From: Nocardia wallacei
Lineage (GTDB): Bacteria > Actinomycetota > Actinomycetes > Mycobacteriales > Mycobacteriaceae
Assembly (NCBI RefSeq): GCF_029868745.1
Contig: NZ_JARWOP010000163.1
Coordinates: 1 to 59,442, forward strand
Reading direction: 5' to 3'
Length of the DNA: 59,442 nt
In this document: in pieces, positions 7,948 through 18,243 of the stretch
How positions within the stretch are numbered: position 1 is the stretch's first letter
How the letters are laid out: each line of letters begins with the position of its first letter
Notes under the pieces: model-generated
Database searches by the model: none
The model's input: only the letters and a program-made list of their open reading frames with translations
What the model was told of the DNA's origin: nothing
Program-made: the position numbers and the translations under genes

Positions 7948-8388
7948 TCAGCGGCGTACGGCGCGCCAGAGCCCTACCGCGGTGCCGCGCAGGAAGTTCT
8001 CCCAGGAGAAGTGGTCGTGCCACAGGGTGATGCGGCCGTCCACGATCTCGAAGGTGCCGCAGACCCAGAAGGCGATCTCGACGGGCCCGGCGCGCAGGTA
8101 ATCGGTGCGCTCGGTGAGCACCGTGCTGCCCTCGGCGGCGGGGGAGCCGTTGGATTCCGCGGCGATGTGGTGCATGTCGGCGCGAAAACCGAACGACGGC
8201 CGGTTCAATCCGCGCAGCAGCCCGGCCACGCGGCCGGCGCCACGGACATCGGGCAGCGAGGTGTTCTTCCAGACGATGTCGGGATCGACGAGATCGAGGG
8301 CCTCGTGCACCGCGCCCACTTCCAGCGCCGCGAAGAATTCGCGCACCGTGGTGATCGCATCCTGCTGTAACTCGGGTAGCTCGGACAT
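7948..8388 (-). CDS. limonene-1,2-epoxide hydrolase family protein
   Basis: Encodes 146 residues of the NTF2-like fold. Family features are EFFAALEVGAVHEALDLV near the start, the RTDYLRAG strand and FEIVDGRITLWHDHFSWENF, which supply the Arg/Asp pairs typical of limonene-epoxide hydrolases. The family opens epoxides using an activated water. The substrate here is unknown. The ATG at 8388 gives the family length, and an upstream extension is not protein-like. It lies 66 bases downstream of a TetR gene on the same strand and may be co-transcribed with it. Confidence 0.75.
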   Translation of the reverse strand: MSELPELQQDAITTVREFFAALEVGAVHEALDLVDPDIVWKNTSLPDVRGAGRVAGLLRGLNRPSFGFRADMHHIAAESNGSPAAEGSTVLTERTDYLRAGPVEIAFWVCGTFEIVDGRITLWHDHFSWENFLRGTAVGLWRAVRR

Positions 8389-8454
8389 GTTCCGACTGTA
8401 AGCGCCGCGGGGTCGCTCGGGCCATGTTCCGGCCGTTGTTTCGCGCAACGGCTT

Positions 8455-9171
8455 TCAGCGCGCCCGGTCGGCGATCAGGGCGGCGATGCCGTCGAGAATG
8501 CGGTCGATACCGAAGGACAGCGCCTTGTTGCGCAGGGTGGCGGGGTCCGCGGCGTTGTCGGCGAAGGCCGCGACGACGTGTGGATATCGGTCGGCGTGGG
8601 CGCCCAGGACCTGCCCGATCTGTTCGGCGAGCCGCGCCTCGAGATCGTCGTCGGCGCCGGCCGGGCCGACCTGCTGCACGAGGCTGCGGACGTGACCGAG
8701 CAGCAGCACCACCGTGTCGAGGCGTTCCGCGCCGGTGAGGGGCAACTCGGACAGGGCCGAGAGCGCGCTCTCCAGCCACGCGATCTCGTTGGGGCCCATC
8801 GGCCGCACGCCGTTGGCCAGCTCCAGCGTCCAGGGATGGTCGCGCATGCGGTCGAAGATGGTCTCGGACCACATCCGCAAATCGTCGCGCCAGGCGGGCG
8901 CGGCGGGCGACGAGGACGGCGGCGTACCCATGGCCGCGTCCAGCATGAGGGCGGTGAGTTCGGTCTTGCCGGGCACATAGCGGTACAGCGCCATCTTCGC
9001 GCAGCCCAGCCGCTCGGCCAGGCGTTGCATCGACAGGTTGGTCAAACCCTCGGCATCCGCGAGGGTGATCGCCTCGCCGACGATCCGTTCCAGCGTGAGC
9101 GAGGGTTTCGGCCCGCGCTTGGGGCGCTGCGGGGCACCCCACAACAGGTCGAGGGTGCTCGGTGCCGACAT
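8455..9171 (-). CDS. TetR family transcriptional regulator
   Basis: Encodes 238 residues. The N-terminal HTH reads LTLERIVGEAITLADAEGL, then SMQRLAERLGCAKMALYRYV; the C-terminal half is the TetR ligand-binding type. It is a paralogue of the protein at 57895-58620 (LSLERIVAEAIAIADEEG, SMQRVAKQLGAATMSLYRYV). It is divergent from the FAD monooxygenase at 9280 and probably represses it and itself through the dyads at 9213-9257. ATG chosen with GGAAGG upstream; an in-frame ATG lies three codons earlier. Confidence 0.85.
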   Translation of the reverse strand: MSAPSTLDLLWGAPQRPKRGPKPSLTLERIVGEAITLADAEGLTNLSMQRLAERLGCAKMALYRYVPGKTELTALMLDAAMGTPPSSSPAAPAWRDDLRMWSETIFDRMRDHPWTLELANGVRPMGPNEIAWLESALSALSELPLTGAERLDTVVLLLGHVRSLVQQVGPAGADDDLEARLAEQIGQVLGAHADRYPHVVAAFADNAADPATLRNKALSFGIDRILDGIAALIADRAR

Positions 9172-9212
9172 GGTCCCCATCCTTCCCGATAGTTCCCGCT
9201 TGACGAGAATCT

Positions 9213-9257
9213 GCGTCCAGCATACGCTAATCTTCATCAACAGCGTCCGCCGGACGC
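9213..9257. promoter_or_regulatory. two TetR-type operator dyads
   Basis: Dyad 1 is GCGTCC-AGC-ATACGC (9213-9227) and dyad 2 is the perfect GCGTCC-GCC-GGACGC (9243-9257). Both have the form GCGT-N7-ACGC and are 30 bp apart, between the divergent TetR and monooxygenase genes. The operator region of the paralogous TetR at 57842-57884 has the same pattern. Confidence 0.65.
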
Positions 9258-9279
9258 AGTTAATGAAGGAGTTCTCCTC

Positions 9280-10464
9280 ATGCGCAAGACCACCGTCCTC
9301 GTCTCCGGCGCCAGCATCGCCGGTCCGTCCCTCGCCTACTGGCTCGACCGGTACGGCTTCGACGTCACCGTCGTGGAGCGCGCGCCGGCGCTGCGCCGCA
9401 GCGGTCAGGCCGTCGATTTCAAGGGCGCCACGCACCGCACCGTGCTGGAGCGGATGGGTATCTGGGAGGAGATCCAGCGCCGTCAGACCGGCAAGACCGA
9501 CATGGTGTATCTGGACGACTCAGGTCGCGAACGCGCCGTCATCTCGGGCGAATTCACCGGCGGCGATGTCGAGATCCTGCGTGGCGACCTGGCGGAGCTG
9601 CTCTACGAGCGCACCGCGGGCAGCTGTGAGTACCTGTTCGGCGACTCGATCACCGAACTAACCGAGACCGAGCAGGGCGTGCGGGTGCGGTTCGAGCGCG
9701 CGCGAACCCGCACCTTCGACCTGGTCGTCGGCTGCGACGGAATCCATTCGGTCGTGCGGCGGCTGGCCTTCGGGCCGGAGCGCGACTATGTTCGTCACCT
9801 CGGTTACTACTACTGCCTGGCGGGCGCTCCGGGCTGGGGCCACGACCCGGACAGCAAGCAGCGCAACATCTCTCATACCTGGAGTGCGCCGGGGCGGCTG
9901 GCCGTCAAGGGTGGATCGAAGGCGTCGCAGATGTACATGTTCGCCGCGCCCCAACTCGACTACGACCGCAAAGACGTTGCGGCGCAGCGCCGTATCGTGA
10001 CCGAGCGATTCGCGGGCATGGGTGGCGAGGTGCCCGGCATGCTCGCCCGGCTCGGCGAACTCGACGACTTCTACCTGGATTCCATCGGTCAGGTGCGGAT
10101 GAAGGACGGCTACACGAAGGGCCGGGTGGCGCTGGTCGGCGACTCCGCCTACGGAAATACCTTGGGCGGCTTCGGGACCGGGCTCGCCGTCGTCGGCGCC
10201 TATGTACTGGCCGGTGAGCTGGCGGCGGCCGGCGGCGACCACGTCGCGGCGTACGCCCGCTACGACGAGGTCATGCGCCGCTACGCCAAGATCGCCGGAA
10301 ACTCCAACGCAGGTCACTTCCTGGCGCCGAAGACGGCGTGGGGCATCCGGGTTCGCAACTGGTTCCTCGGTTCCCGGCTGTTCGACCTGATGCTGAAATA
10401 CGCCGACAACGCGGCCAACGATATCGAGCTGCGGGACTACGAGGCGATCGCGGCCGGCCGCTGA
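9280..10464 (+). CDS. FAD-dependent monooxygenase (TetX/PHBH type)
   Basis: Encodes 394 residues. The Rossmann dinucleotide motif is at the N-terminus (VLVSGASIAGPSLAYWL), VVGCDGIHSVVRR provides the DG motif that helps bind FAD and NAD(P)H, and GRVALVGDSAYGNT carries the GD motif for the FAD ribityl chain. Such flavoproteins hydroxylate aromatic or polyketide-like compounds, including antibiotics. A divergent TetR gene suggests induction by the substrate. A truncated relative with the same N-terminus is at 56201. GAAGGAG lies before the ATG. Confidence 0.85.
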   Translation: MRKTTVLVSGASIAGPSLAYWLDRYGFDVTVVERAPALRRSGQAVDFKGATHRTVLERMGIWEEIQRRQTGKTDMVYLDDSGRERAVISGEFTGGDVEILRGDLAELLYERTAGSCEYLFGDSITELTETEQGVRVRFERARTRTFDLVVGCDGIHSVVRRLAFGPERDYVRHLGYYYCLAGAPGWGHDPDSKQRNISHTWSAPGRLAVKGGSKASQMYMFAAPQLDYDRKDVAAQRRIVTERFAGMGGEVPGMLARLGELDDFYLDSIGQVRMKDGYTKGRVALVGDSAYGNTLGGFGTGLAVVGAYVLAGELAAAGGDHVAAYARYDEVMRRYAKIAGNSNAGHFLAPKTAWGIRVRNWFLGSRLFDLMLKYADNAANDIELRDYEAIAAGR

Positions 10465-10471
10465 GACGGTG

Positions 10472-11878
<1,407 letters not shown>

Positions 11879-11968
11879 GCTTTCGACCCTAAGCCCGCGT
11901 GCGGTCGAGGTGGGCTGCCACGCCTGAGTGCTTTCGCACACGGGCGCGACCGCTGGTCCGGGAATAGT

Positions 11969-12214
11969 TCAGGACGAGAACAGCATCTTGCCGAAACCGC
12001 GTTTGTGGTGCTTGTGCCCGTGGCCGTAATGCTGGGCGCCCCAGGCCGGGCCCGCGCCCGGGGGCGGCGGCGCGCCGAAGCCGGAGCCGAGGCTGGTCAG
12101 ATGCTCGAGTTCACCGTAGTCCAAGAAGATGCCGCGGCAGTTGGTGCACTGTTCGATCTGCACACCGCTGCGGTTGTAGGTCTGCATGAAACCGTGACAT
12201 TTCGGGCATTGCAT
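11969..12214 (-). CDS. TFIIB-type zinc-ribbon protein
   Basis: Encodes 81 residues. Two CxxC pairs (CPKC at 3-6 and CTNC near 23-26) form a zinc ribbon of the zf-TFIIB type, followed by GIFLDYGELEHL. The rest is Gly/Pro-rich with a His/Lys cluster (HGHKHHKRG). The role of these small proteins is unknown. The ATG is preceded by AGGGAGCGA. Confidence 0.8.
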   Translation of the reverse strand: MQCPKCHGFMQTYNRSGVQIEQCTNCRGIFLDYGELEHLTSLGSGFGAPPPPGAGPAWGAQHYGHGHKHHKRGFGKMLFSS

Positions 12215-12265
12215 CCCATTCGCTCCCTAAGCTTCGCGGCACGTATGCGGGCCGTGCCATATGCG

Positions 12266-13207
12266 TCACCCACCATACGGGAGCGCCGTCATACGCACGC
12301 ACGCATCGATCAACGCGAGGTCGAGATCGTCCAGGCCCGCAGGGGACTTCGCCACCGCGAGGGCGGCGGCCTGCACCACCAGCGCCCGCGCCGGAACGTC
12401 GAGCGCCGCCCACTCGTCTCCGCGCGGCGGCACCGCCGGACCGCCGCCACGCCGATAGGCGTTCAGGAACCGCTGCCAGGCAAGCGGTTCGAGAATGCCC
12501 GCGGCGAAGTAGCCCGCGGGCCGCGCCAGATCCCACACCGGGTCACCCACGCCCAGATCGTCGACATCGATGAGCCGCCAACGGTTTTCGTCCAGACGTA
12601 CCAGCTGGCCCAGGTGGAAGTCGCCGTGTACCAGCGTCTTCGGTGCGTTGTCCAGGGGCGGGAGGGTGTCGAAGGCGCGAAGCACGGCTTTGGTGGCGGC
12701 CGAGGCGGTGTGAGCGCCGCGCAGCCGGGCGATGGCACGGTGCACGCGGGCGGGCGCACCGGCTATCGGGAAACGGTGGGGTAGGTGCTCTGGATGCCCG
12801 GCGTTCTGTGGGTTTTCGTCGTCTACTCGTGTTCGGGCGAGTGCGATGCGGTGCAGGCGGGCGAGCAGGGTCGCGCTCTGCTCCCAGGGAGCGGAATCCG
12901 GATCGCCGGGATCGACGGGGATGCCGTGGGGCCAGGCCGTGACCGGGCGTTCGTGGACGAAGCACAGCAGGTCGCCGTGGATCGTCAGCGGTGCCACGAG
13001 GATGTCGCGTAACGGTGCGGCGCTTGCCGTTCGGAGCCGGGCGCGCAGGGCGAGCGGGTCGGTGGCGGCGGGGTGCGCCTTGACGACCAGCGCGCCCACG
13101 CGGACCACCTGGCCGTCGGCCCGGTCGGACAGCACCTCGGGTATTCCCTCGGCCCCGGCCTCCCGGGCCACGCGGATCAGTTCGGCGAACAGGTCGCCCG
13201 TCGTCAT
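12266..13207 (-). CDS. aminoglycoside phosphotransferase (APH) family kinase
   Basis: Encodes 313 residues with the APH/choline-kinase fold. The catalytic loop is LVHGDFHLGQLV and the metal-binding motif is LIDVDDLGVGDPVWDLA. The substrate cannot be told from sequence; many actinobacterial members are not resistance enzymes. It follows glpX by 9 bases on the same strand, so they are probably co-transcribed. A distant second APH-fold protein is encoded at 15484. Confidence 0.8.
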   Translation of the reverse strand: MTTGDLFAELIRVAREAGAEGIPEVLSDRADGQVVRVGALVVKAHPAATDPLALRARLRTASAAPLRDILVAPLTIHGDLLCFVHERPVTAWPHGIPVDPGDPDSAPWEQSATLLARLHRIALARTRVDDENPQNAGHPEHLPHRFPIAGAPARVHRAIARLRGAHTASAATKAVLRAFDTLPPLDNAPKTLVHGDFHLGQLVRLDENRWRLIDVDDLGVGDPVWDLARPAGYFAAGILEPLAWQRFLNAYRRGGGPAVPPRGDEWAALDVPARALVVQAAALAVAKSPAGLDDLDLALIDACVRMTALPYGG

Positions 13208-13216
13208 CGCGGAGGG

Positions 13217-14260
13217 TCAGGGCATCGGCGGGACGGCGTCCTCGTCGCCGCTGAAGTTGACCGAGGAGTACTCGCGCAGCTTGGTCAGGCGGTGGTAGGC
13301 GTCGATCATGCGGACCGTGCCCGACTTCGAGCGCATCACGATGGACTGGGTGGACGCGCCGCCGCTGAAGTAGCGCACGCCGCGCAGCAGGTCGCCGTCG
13401 GTGACGCCGGTGGCGCAGAAGAAGACGTTGTCGCCCGAGACCAGGTCCTCGGTGGTCAGGATGCGGTCCAGGTCGTGGCCGGCGTCGAGCGCCTTCTGCC
13501 GCTCCTCGTCGTCCTTCGGCGCCAGCTGAGCCTGCAGTTCGCCGCCCATGCAGCGCATCGCGGCGGCGGCGATGATGCCCTCGGGCGTGCCGCCGACGCC
13601 GATCAGCATGTCGGTACCGGAGTCCGGGCGCGCGGTGGCGATGGCGCCGGCGACGTCACCGTCGGAGATCAGTCGGATGCGGGCGCCGGCGTCGCGCACC
13701 TCCTGGATGTGCCGGGCGTGCCGCGGCCGGTCCAGCACGCACACGGTCAGGTCCGACACCGAGGAGTTCTTGGCCTTGGCCACCCGGCGCAGGTTCTCCG
13801 CGATCGGGGCGGACAGATCGATCACGTCGGCGGCGTCCGGCCCGACCGCGATCTTCTCCATGTAGAACACGGCCGACGGGTCGAACATCGAGCCCCGCTC
13901 GGCCACCGCCAGCACCGCGATAGCCCCGGGCGAGCCCTTCGACATCAGCGTGGTGCCGTCGATCGGATCCACGGCGAAGTCGACCTCGGGCCCCGTGCCG
14001 TCGCCGACCGCCTCGCCGTTGTACAGCATGGGCGCCTCGTCTTTCTCGCCCTCGCCGATCACGACGATGCCGCGCATCGACACCGTGGCCACGAGCTGCC
14101 GCATCGCGTCCACCGCGGCACCGTCGCCGCCCTCCTTGTCACCGCGGCCGACCCAGCGCCCCGCCGCCATCGCCCCGGCCTCGGTCACCCGGACCAATTC
14201 CAGCGCGAGGTTACGGTCCGGGGCCTCACGGCGGCTGGATGCGGGCGTAGGTGCCGTCAT
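13217..14260 (-). CDS. glpX: class II fructose-1,6-bisphosphatase
   Basis: Encodes 347 residues of the GlpX family, the essential gluconeogenic FBPase of mycobacteria. Motifs are [12 protein letters not shown] and [15 protein letters not shown] (lithium-sensitive phosphatase fold with metal-binding DPIDGTT), then [20 protein letters not shown]. Cytoplasmic. Gene order fumC - (two genes) - glpX - DUF4245 follows the mycobacterial plan (Rv1098c-Rv1100). The ATG is preceded by AGGAGGCATCCC. Confidence 0.95.
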   Translation of the reverse strand: MTAPTPASSRREAPDRNLALELVRVTEAGAMAAGRWVGRGDKEGGDGAAVDAMRQLVATVSMRGIVVIGEGEKDEAPMLYNGEAVGDGTGPEVDFAVDPIDGTTLMSKGSPGAIAVLAVAERGSMFDPSAVFYMEKIAVGPDAADVIDLSAPIAENLRRVAKAKNSSVSDLTVCVLDRPRHARHIQEVRDAGARIRLISDGDVAGAIATARPDSGTDMLIGVGGTPEGIIAAAAMRCMGGELQAQLAPKDDEERQKALDAGHDLDRILTTEDLVSGDNVFFCATGVTDGDLLRGVRYFSGGASTQSIVMRSKSGTVRMIDAYHRLTKLREYSSVNFSGDEDAVPPMP

Positions 14261-14408
14261 GTGGGATGCCTCCTAGAGTTGTGTCCTGCGCCCTGAATTG
14301 TCGCAGACCCCTCGAGCAAGAGTTCAGGTACTAGCGTCCAAGTGTCCGATGCCTCGACACGCGGGTCGCCACGGAGTGCCCATCCCTCTCTTTGCGGGTA
14401 ACGACACA

Positions 14409-14521
14409 GGGGCGCGGCCCGGCTCGTTTCTGGACTGACGGAGCGGGGGAGCGAAGCGGAGGAGCGGAGGAGGGAAGAAACGAGCCGAGGGGGCCGCGCC
14501 CCCGCCGGAGCGAAGCGGAGG
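14409..14521. repeat. palindromic GC-rich element upstream of DUF4245
   Basis: A 12-bp perfect inverted repeat, CGGCTCGTTTCT (14420-14431) and AGAAACGAGCCG (14476-14487), is extended outward on both sides by GGGGCGCGGCCC and GGGGGCCGCGCCCCC. Between the arms lies purine-rich GGAGCGAAGCGGAGG-like sequence, which recurs outside the right arm (14507-14521). The structure resembles a small non-coding mobile palindrome (MITE or REP-like) in the 286-base glpX-DUF4245 gap. Confidence 0.55.
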
Positions 14522-14546
14522 CCGACAACACTGCATACTTGGGGTT

Positions 14547-15113
14547 GTGTCTTATCAGAAGCCGCGGATCATGCAGGACTATCGGGACTTGTTCTGGTCG
14601 CTGATTCCGCTGGTGCTGATCTGCCTGGTGATCGCCGCGATCGCCAGCCAGTGCAGTTTCTCCGCCGACGGTCCGACGCCGGGGAAGATCCCGAACTTCG
14701 ACGTGCACGCCGCGTTGCGGGACGATGCGCGCACGCTGCCGTTTCCGATTCGCGAACCTGCCCTGCCGGAGGGCTGGCAACCGAACTCGGGCAGCCGTGA
14801 CACGGTGTCGGGGAACGGTGGGGGAGCTGCCAGCACGGTCGGTTACATCACACCGCAGGGCACGTACATGCAGCTGACCCAATCCGCCGCCACCGCCGAC
14901 GCGCTCGCCAACCACCTGCTGGGTACTCGTGCCCGTGGCGGCACCCAGCAGATCGGTGATCGGTCGTGGACGGTGTATCACGTCGAGGGCAGCGAGCCCG
15001 CCTGGGTTTCCGACTTCGGCGCGGTCCGAGTGCTGGTCAAGGGCGCGGGTAACCAAGAGGCGTACAAGACGCTGGCCGGCGCTGCCGGTGCGGCACAGCC
15101 CATCTCGCCTTAG
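14547..15113 (+). CDS. DUF4245 membrane-anchored protein
   Basis: Encodes 188 residues with an N-terminal transmembrane segment (LFWSLIPLVLICLVIAAIAS) and an extracytoplasmic domain containing LPFPIREPALPEGWQPNSG, a typical DUF4245 stretch. Its equivalent Rv1100 is also beside glpX and divergent from it. Function unknown. It is flanked on both sides by repeat elements (14409-14521 and 15167-15317). Start is a GTG; no clear ribosome-binding site is seen. Confidence 0.8.
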   Translation: MSYQKPRIMQDYRDLFWSLIPLVLICLVIAAIASQCSFSADGPTPGKIPNFDVHAALRDDARTLPFPIREPALPEGWQPNSGSRDTVSGNGGGAASTVGYITPQGTYMQLTQSAATADALANHLLGTRARGGTQQIGDRSWTVYHVEGSEPAWVSDFGAVRVLVKGAGNQEAYKTLAGAAGAAQPISP

Positions 15114-15166
15114 TGGCCCCAGATAGGGTTGCAGCGCTACCCCTTCGTGGTTCCGGCACGAAACCG

Positions 15167-15262
15167 TTCCTGCCATTCCGGCATGACCCCTTCCCGTCCT
15201 CCGGGCATGACCCCTTCCCGTCATTCCGGCATGAACCCTTCCCGTCATTCCGGCATGTTCTT
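15167..15262. repeat. four tandem copies of a 24-bp repeat
   Basis: Units at 15167, 15191, 15215 and 15239 follow the consensus TTCCCGTCATTCCGGCATGA followed by CCCC. The last unit runs into a hairpin that starts with the same GTCATTCCGGCATG text. The array lies in the gap between DUF4245 and the APH gene, and spacer sequence is absent, so this is a tandem array and not a CRISPR. Confidence 0.8.
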
Positions 15263-15317
15263 GGCCGGAATCCATCTGCATGGGTGTGGAGCCCGGCCAA
15301 GAACATGCCGGGATGAC
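15244..15317. repeat. long hairpin, REP-like palindrome
   Basis: The left arm GTCATTCCGGCATGTTCTTG continues with GCCGG, and the right arm (15291-15317) is its near-perfect reverse complement, GGCCAAGAACATGCCGGGATGAC. About 25 bp pair around a loop of roughly 20 bases. Such CATTCCGGCATG palindromes behave as dispersed repeats in many bacteria. Confidence 0.65.
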
Positions 15318-15483
15318 GACGATTTCGCGAGGATGCTCTCCCTAAACGGTCGGCTCTTGCATTGGTGCCCAACCTTTTTCGCGCACCCGCAGCAGCCACC
15401 GGCACCGGGACGGCGCGGATCGGGACTGTCGCTCGGCACAGTTTCGTAGCGTCGGGAGGGGTACGCCCGCTAACGTCAGGCAA

Positions 15484-16371
15484 GTGGAACGCGCGGACGT
15501 CGGCTGGCTGGAGCGGGCAGTGGGTCAGCCTGTCAGCGAAGCAATGCCGGCCGAGTGGGGTGTTCAGAACCGCACCGAGTTGGTGACCCTCGCCGACGAA
15601 ACCCGTGTGGTCCTGCAGCGTTACAGACGCCGCGCCGACGCCGAGCGCCGCGTACGGATCATGGAGGCCTTACGCGAACCCGCCGCGGACAAGGGCATTC
15701 CGATCCCGGTCATCCGCCGCTCCGACCTGGACGCCGACCCGCCGTGGGCCGTGTTCGAGGCACTACCGGGAGTCCCGGTGCCGGACAGCCCGGAGACCGG
15801 CCCGAAGAGCCCGCGGTTCCCCCTGGTGGCTTGGTCGATGGGCGCCCTGCTCGCCGATTTCTCCGAATTGCCCGGCGACGACCTGGATCTCGACGATTCC
15901 TGGGCCCGTCCGCGCTACCTCTCCGCCCGCGCCGACGCCTGGGCCGAATGCCTGGCCCCCGCGCTCTCGTCCCAGCAGAGCGACACCTTGGAAGAGGTAC
16001 TGGCCGATCTGCCCGAACTGTTCGACGGCCGCCCGACGGTGCTGGCGCACGGCGATTTCGCGCCGGTGAACGTGCTCGTCGAGGGCACCTCCATCACCGG
16101 CCTGCTCGACTTCGAATCGGTGCGGCTGGCCGACCCGCTCTACGACGTGGCCTGGTGGGCCTGGTCGGTGAGCTTCTCCGGCCCGGCCGTATTCACCGCC
16201 GCCTGGCCCGCCTTCCTGGACGGTGTGGGTATCGACCCGCGTGAACCCGGTCTGGTGCCGCGCGTTCGAGCCCTGCAGATGGTGCGCATGCTGGAGATGC
16301 TCGCCGAGCACGACCTCGGCCCCGACCTCTGGCGCACCGTGCACGAACGACTCGTGCGCATGCTGAGCTGA
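15484..16371 (+). CDS. second APH family phosphotransferase
   Basis: Encodes 295 residues of the APH fold. The catalytic loop reads VLAHGDFAPVNVLV and the metal site is LLDFESVRLADPLYDVAWW. The N-terminal lobe (VVLQRYRRRADAERRV) supplies the ATP-binding lysine/arginine region. The substrate is unknown. Only distantly like the protein at 12266. GTG start. Convergent with the VOC gene, with both stop codons inside one small hairpin (16368-16390). Confidence 0.8.
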   Translation: MERADVGWLERAVGQPVSEAMPAEWGVQNRTELVTLADETRVVLQRYRRRADAERRVRIMEALREPAADKGIPIPVIRRSDLDADPPWAVFEALPGVPVPDSPETGPKSPRFPLVAWSMGALLADFSELPGDDLDLDDSWARPRYLSARADAWAECLAPALSSQQSDTLEEVLADLPELFDGRPTVLAHGDFAPVNVLVEGTSITGLLDFESVRLADPLYDVAWWAWSVSFSGPAVFTAAWPAFLDGVGIDPREPGLVPRVRALQMVRMLEMLAEHDLGPDLWRTVHERLVRMLS

Positions 16372-16390
16372 ACCGGGCGGCTCCGGTCAG
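16368..16390. terminator. compact bidirectional terminator
   Basis: CTGAACCGG and CCGGTCAG pair (one bulge) around GCGGCT. The hairpin includes the stop codons of the APH gene (16369-16371) and of the convergent VOC gene (16387-16389), so one structure can end both transcripts. Confidence 0.45.
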
Positions 16391-16731
16391 CGGTGGCTCA
16401 CGACATTGACGACGGTGCCGTCCGGGTCGCGGACGAAAAACCGGCGCACGCCCCACGGTTCGTCGCGCAGCGCGTAGACGATCTCGGCATCGGCGGCGAC
16501 CATCGCGGCGTGCGCGGCATCGACATCGTCGACCTCGACGCTGATATCCGGTTGCGGGCCTTCGGCATTCGCCCCGATGAGCAGGATCTGCGCGGTCGGG
16601 TTCGACGGCGACGCGAGCGTGACGACCCAGCCGAGGTCCATCACCTCCTCGAAGCCGAGCTGCCGATAGAAGACCCGGGTGCGTTCCAGGTCGGCGGGGC
16701 GCAGGTCCGGGACCACCCGGCGGATGCTCAC
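16387..16731 (-). CDS. VOC (glyoxalase-like) family protein
   Basis: Encodes 114 residues of the vicinal-oxygen-chelate fold: an [20 protein letters not shown] first motif and a second half with [17 protein letters not shown]. Members bind metal and act on varied small molecules or serve in antibiotic binding; no function can be assigned. The GTG start overlaps the xseB stop (GTGA), so it is the last gene of the xseA-xseB-VOC operon. Confidence 0.75.
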   Translation of the reverse strand: MSIRRVVPDLRPADLERTRVFYRQLGFEEVMDLGWVVTLASPSNPTAQILLIGANAEGPQPDISVEVDDVDAAHAAMVAADAEIVYALRDEPWGVRRFFVRDPDGTVVNVVSHR

Positions 16732-16961
16732 GACTGCCCGCCCTCGGCGTCGCGGCGGGACAGGGCGTCCTCGACCCGCTTGCGGGCGCCGGCGAGATGC
16801 TCCTCGCAGCGGTTCGCCAGCGCCTCGCCGCGCTCCCACAGCGCCAGCGAGTCGTCCAGGTCCATGCCGCCCTGTTCCAGCATCTTCACGACGTTGACCA
16901 GTTCGTCGCGGGCGCGCTCGTAGCCGAACGTCTCGATTTCGGCGAGGTCACTGTCGGTCAT
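16728..16961 (-). CDS. xseB: exodeoxyribonuclease VII small subunit
   Basis: Encodes 77 residues, standard length for XseB. It shows the helical pattern [32 protein letters not shown] typical of the family (split here by the usual short loop), which binds the large subunit. The ATG at 16961 gives the family N-terminus, and the upstream eight codons of the frame are basic and not conserved. Overlaps the end of xseA by 14 bases. Confidence 0.9.
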   Translation of the reverse strand: MTDSDLAEIETFGYERARDELVNVVKMLEQGGMDLDDSLALWERGEALANRCEEHLAGARKRVEDALSRRDAEGGQS

Positions 16962-18243
16962 TCTCGGCCTCCTTCGTCTTACCACCCAACCCTTGGCTGC
17001 CCAGTGCGGCCGCGCTGATCGCCCCGTCGGCGACCCGGATCCGCAGCTGGCTGCCGGGCGGTGCGTCGGCGACGGCGCGGATCACGTGTCGCTCCGTGCC
17101 CGAAACGCGCTGCACCACAGCGTATCCGCGGGCCATCGTGGCGGCGGGCCCGACGGCGGTGAGCTTGTCGCGCAGGTGCCGGGTGGTGGTGGACTGGGCG
17201 TCGAGGCAGTGTTCGACGGCCCGGCGCGCGGCGTTGCGCAATCGCTCGGCCTCGTCGTGCCGCTGCTCGAGCAGCCGCAGCGGATCGGCCAGCACGGGCC
17301 GGGAACGCAGCTGGCTCAGGGCGCGCGACTCCCGCTCGACCCAGCCGCGCAGCGCCGCCGCCGATCGCTCCCGCAGCTCTCGCACCAGCGCCAGTTCGGC
17401 GGCGGCGTCGGGAACGACGCGTTTGGCGGCATCGGTCGGGGTGGCCGCGCGCAGGTCGGCGACGTGGTCGGAGATCGGGTTGTCCGGCTCGTGGCCGATC
17501 GCGCTCACGATCGGCGTGGTCGCGGACACGATGGCGCGGCACAGGGCCTCGTCGGAGAACGGCAGCAGATCCTCCACGCTGCCGCCGCCGCGGGCCAGCA
17601 CGATGACCTCGACATCGGGGTTGCGGTCGAGTTCGGCCAGCGCGTCCAAGATCTGGGGGACCGCGGTCGGTCCCTGCACCGCGGTGTTGCGGACCTCGAA
17701 CCGGACCGCGGGCCAGCGCTCCCGCGCCACCGTGAGCACATCGTGTTCGGCGGCACTCGCCCGGCCGGTGATCAGGCCGATCACCTTGGGCAGGAACGGA
17801 ATCGGGCGCTTCAAACGCGGATCGAACAGTCCCTCGGCGGCCAGCAGCGCCTTCAGCCGCTCGATCCGGGCGAGCAGTTCACCGATGCCGACCGGGCGAA
17901 TCTCGGTGACGCGCAACGAGATCGTCCCACGGCCGGTGAAATAGGTGAGCTTCCCGTACACCACGACCCGGCTGCCCTCCTGCAACGGCACCGCCGAACC
18001 GCGCAACAACTGCGGATCACAGCTCACCGACAGCGACATGTCGGCGGCCGGATCACGCAACACCAGAAACGCGGTGCGGGTGCCGGGGCGCAAGGAGATC
18101 TGGGTGATCTGCCCCTCCACCCAGATGCTGCCGAGCCGGTCGATCCACTGCGCGACCTTCACGGCAATGCTGCGCACCGGCCACGGGTGCTCGGGCGAGG
18201 CGCCGGGGCGGTCGCTGTCGGGCGTCGTCCGGGGTTCGGTCAC
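16948..18243 (-). CDS. xseA: exodeoxyribonuclease VII large subunit
   Basis: Encodes 431 residues. An N-terminal OB fold ([24 protein letters not shown]) is followed by the catalytic domain with [39 protein letters not shown] and the strongly conserved [25 protein letters not shown] (split here by ordinary spacing). A coiled-coil C-terminal part ends in GYAVVQR. With XseB it degrades single-stranded DNA. GTG start overlaps the end of the upstream gene (GTGA). Confidence 0.93.
   Translation of the reverse strand: MTEPRTTPDSDRPGASPEHPWPVRSIAVKVAQWIDRLGSIWVEGQITQISLRPGTRTAFLVLRDPAADMSLSVSCDPQLLRGSAVPLQEGSRVVVYGKLTYFTGRGTISLRVTEIRPVGIGELLARIERLKALLAAEGLFDPRLKRPIPFLPKVIGLITGRASAAEHDVLTVARERWPAVRFEVRNTAVQGPTAVPQILDALAELDRNPDVEVIVLARGGGSVEDLLPFSDEALCRAIVSATTPIVSAIGHEPDNPISDHVADLRAATPTDAAKRVVPDAAAELALVRELRERSAAALRGWVERESRALSQLRSRPVLADPLRLLEQRHDEAERLRNAARRAVEHCLDAQSTTTRHLRDKLTAVGPAATMARGYAVVQRVSGTERHVIRAVADAPPGSQLRIRVADGAISAAALGSQGLGGKTKEAENDRQ

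Noticed and set aside
15167..15262. 24-bp repeats in an intergenic region as a CRISPR
   Set aside because: Tandem without spacers, only four units and no cas genes.
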